A stretch of 5,826 bases of DNA from DATKYV01 sp035528275 (lineage in GTDB: Bacteria; Acidobacteriota; Terriglobia; UBA7540). The notes under the pieces are model-generated. The model saw only the letters and a program-made list of their open reading frames with translations, searched no databases and was not told the origin of the DNA. This document shows, in pieces, positions 5,269 to 5,826 of the stretch (the first letter of the stretch is position 1; every line of letters starts with the position of its first letter). The stretch covers positions 1-5,826 of the forward strand of contig DATKYV010000149.1 of the NCBI GenBank assembly GCA_035528275.1, in the 5' to 3' direction. A program made the translations under genes and the position numbers.

Positions 5269-5772
5269 ATGAGAAAACTGATATTGGGACTGATCCTTTC
5301 GATATTGACACCGCGCCTCGTGTCCGGACAGACGGCGAAGGATTCCTGGGACAACCTGAAGCAGTTGCGGTCTGGACAGAAGACTCAAGTCGTGGACATG
5401 AATTTGAAATCGTTCAGGGGAAAGCTGATCGGTGTTACCGATGAGGCGATTTCCCTGAGAGTGAAAAAAGAGGAGGTCACCGTCGAGCGTGACAACGTGT
5501 TACGGGTGACTGACCGCGGGCGTTCAAAGCGCGTGCGGAACATGGTGATTGGAGCGGCCGTCGGAGCAGGGGCTGGTCTGGCCGCCGGTGAGGCCTGGGC
5601 CCGGAATGCACAACCAATCGCCAAGTATCGAGGCGAATACAGCGCTATTTCGCGAATCCTTATTCCTATCGGGGCAGGTGCTGGGGCCGGGGTTGGAGCA
5701 GCCTTCCCCAGTCATCCGACGATCTACAGGGCCAAGAGCCGGCGGCGCGGGGCACCTGACCAAAAGCCATGA
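5269..5772 (+). CDS. Secreted small-barrel/glycine-zipper protein, copy 2
   Basis: 167 residues and a clear paralogue of the preceding gene. By hand alignment, about 37 of the 64 residues from Gln21 on are identical, including DSWDNLKQ, VV-x-MNL, VERDNV and RV. Signal peptide about 1-20 (MRKLILGLILSILTPRLVSG). Small-barrel-like module 25-82. Glycine-rich hydrophobic stretch 92-108 (MVIGAAVGAGAGLAAGE), a polar insert WARNAQPIAKYRGEYSAISR (110-129) not seen in copy 1, and a second zipper IPIGAGAGAGVGAAFPS (132-148). The end TIYRAKSRRRGAPDQKP matches TIYRAERLRK of copy 1 with a longer basic tail. AGGAGG lies 5 bp before the ATG. It is likely co-transcribed with copy 1. The exported, membrane-associated location is inferred from sequence; function is unknown. 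Confidence 0.87.
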   Translation: MRKLILGLILSILTPRLVSGQTAKDSWDNLKQLRSGQKTQVVDMNLKSFRGKLIGVTDEAISLRVKKEEVTVERDNVLRVTDRGRSKRVRNMVIGAAVGAGAGLAAGEAWARNAQPIAKYRGEYSAISRILIPIGAGAGAGVGAAFPSHPTIYRAKSRRRGAPDQKP

Positions 5773-5826
5773 CATCGAAAGCATGCGATATGGCCGTGGG
5801 ACTATCGGCGAGGGGATGTCTAACTG
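5773..5826. other. Window end, no supported feature
   Basis: 54 bp after the last stop. A plus-frame from ATG 5783 stays open to the edge but has no ribosome site; GAGGGG abuts another ATG at 5816, too close to act as its site. No hairpin or terminator is visible. Confidence 0.4.

Overview
This GC-rich window looks like chromosomal DNA from an Acidobacteriota relative (Solibacter/Bryobacterales-like). The clues are a PhoB-type winged-helix regulator of the kind this phylum carries in many copies, an ECF sigma/anti-sigma pair, and a set of small secreted proteins with a 'DSWDNLKQ...G...L.G' signature that I associate with acidobacterial genomes. The assignment comes from remembered family resemblance, not a search.

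Layout. Bases 1-201 (+) are the 3' end of a NifU/IscU-like Fe-S scaffold gene. Bases 269-2744 are a minus-strand block read right to left: a truncated winged-helix regulator (2744-2199), a GC-rich leader with several hairpins, an ECF sigma factor (2035-1427), an anti-sigma factor overlapping it by 4 bp (1430-942), and a three-helix membrane protein ending in two zinc ribbons (835-269). A 484-bp stretch (2745-3228) without a convincing gene separates this from a plus-strand block. That block holds a secreted protein with two tandem small-barrel-like repeats, interrupted by an in-frame amber codon (3229-3828); a 335-bp intergenic region with a perfect 10-bp palindrome (3829-4163); a small outer-membrane beta-barrel protein (4164-4673); and two paralogous secreted proteins with a small-barrel-like domain followed by a glycine-zipper C-terminus (4724-5191 and 5269-5772).

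How it may work together. The sigma/anti-sigma/membrane zinc-ribbon group looks like an envelope-signal-responsive regulatory cassette. Everything on the plus strand is exported or membrane-embedded: one barrel, and three proteins that together carry four copies of a roughly 55-residue beta-rich module with an LSm/SH3-like 'G-x-x-L/Y-x-G' pattern. That the minus-strand cassette controls the plus-strand envelope genes is inference from adjacency only. The points most worth a second look are the amber codon, the tandem family of small-barrel proteins, the regulator that stops at its membrane segment, and the palindromic intergenic DNA. I see no CRISPR array, tRNA, rRNA, transposase or phage gene.
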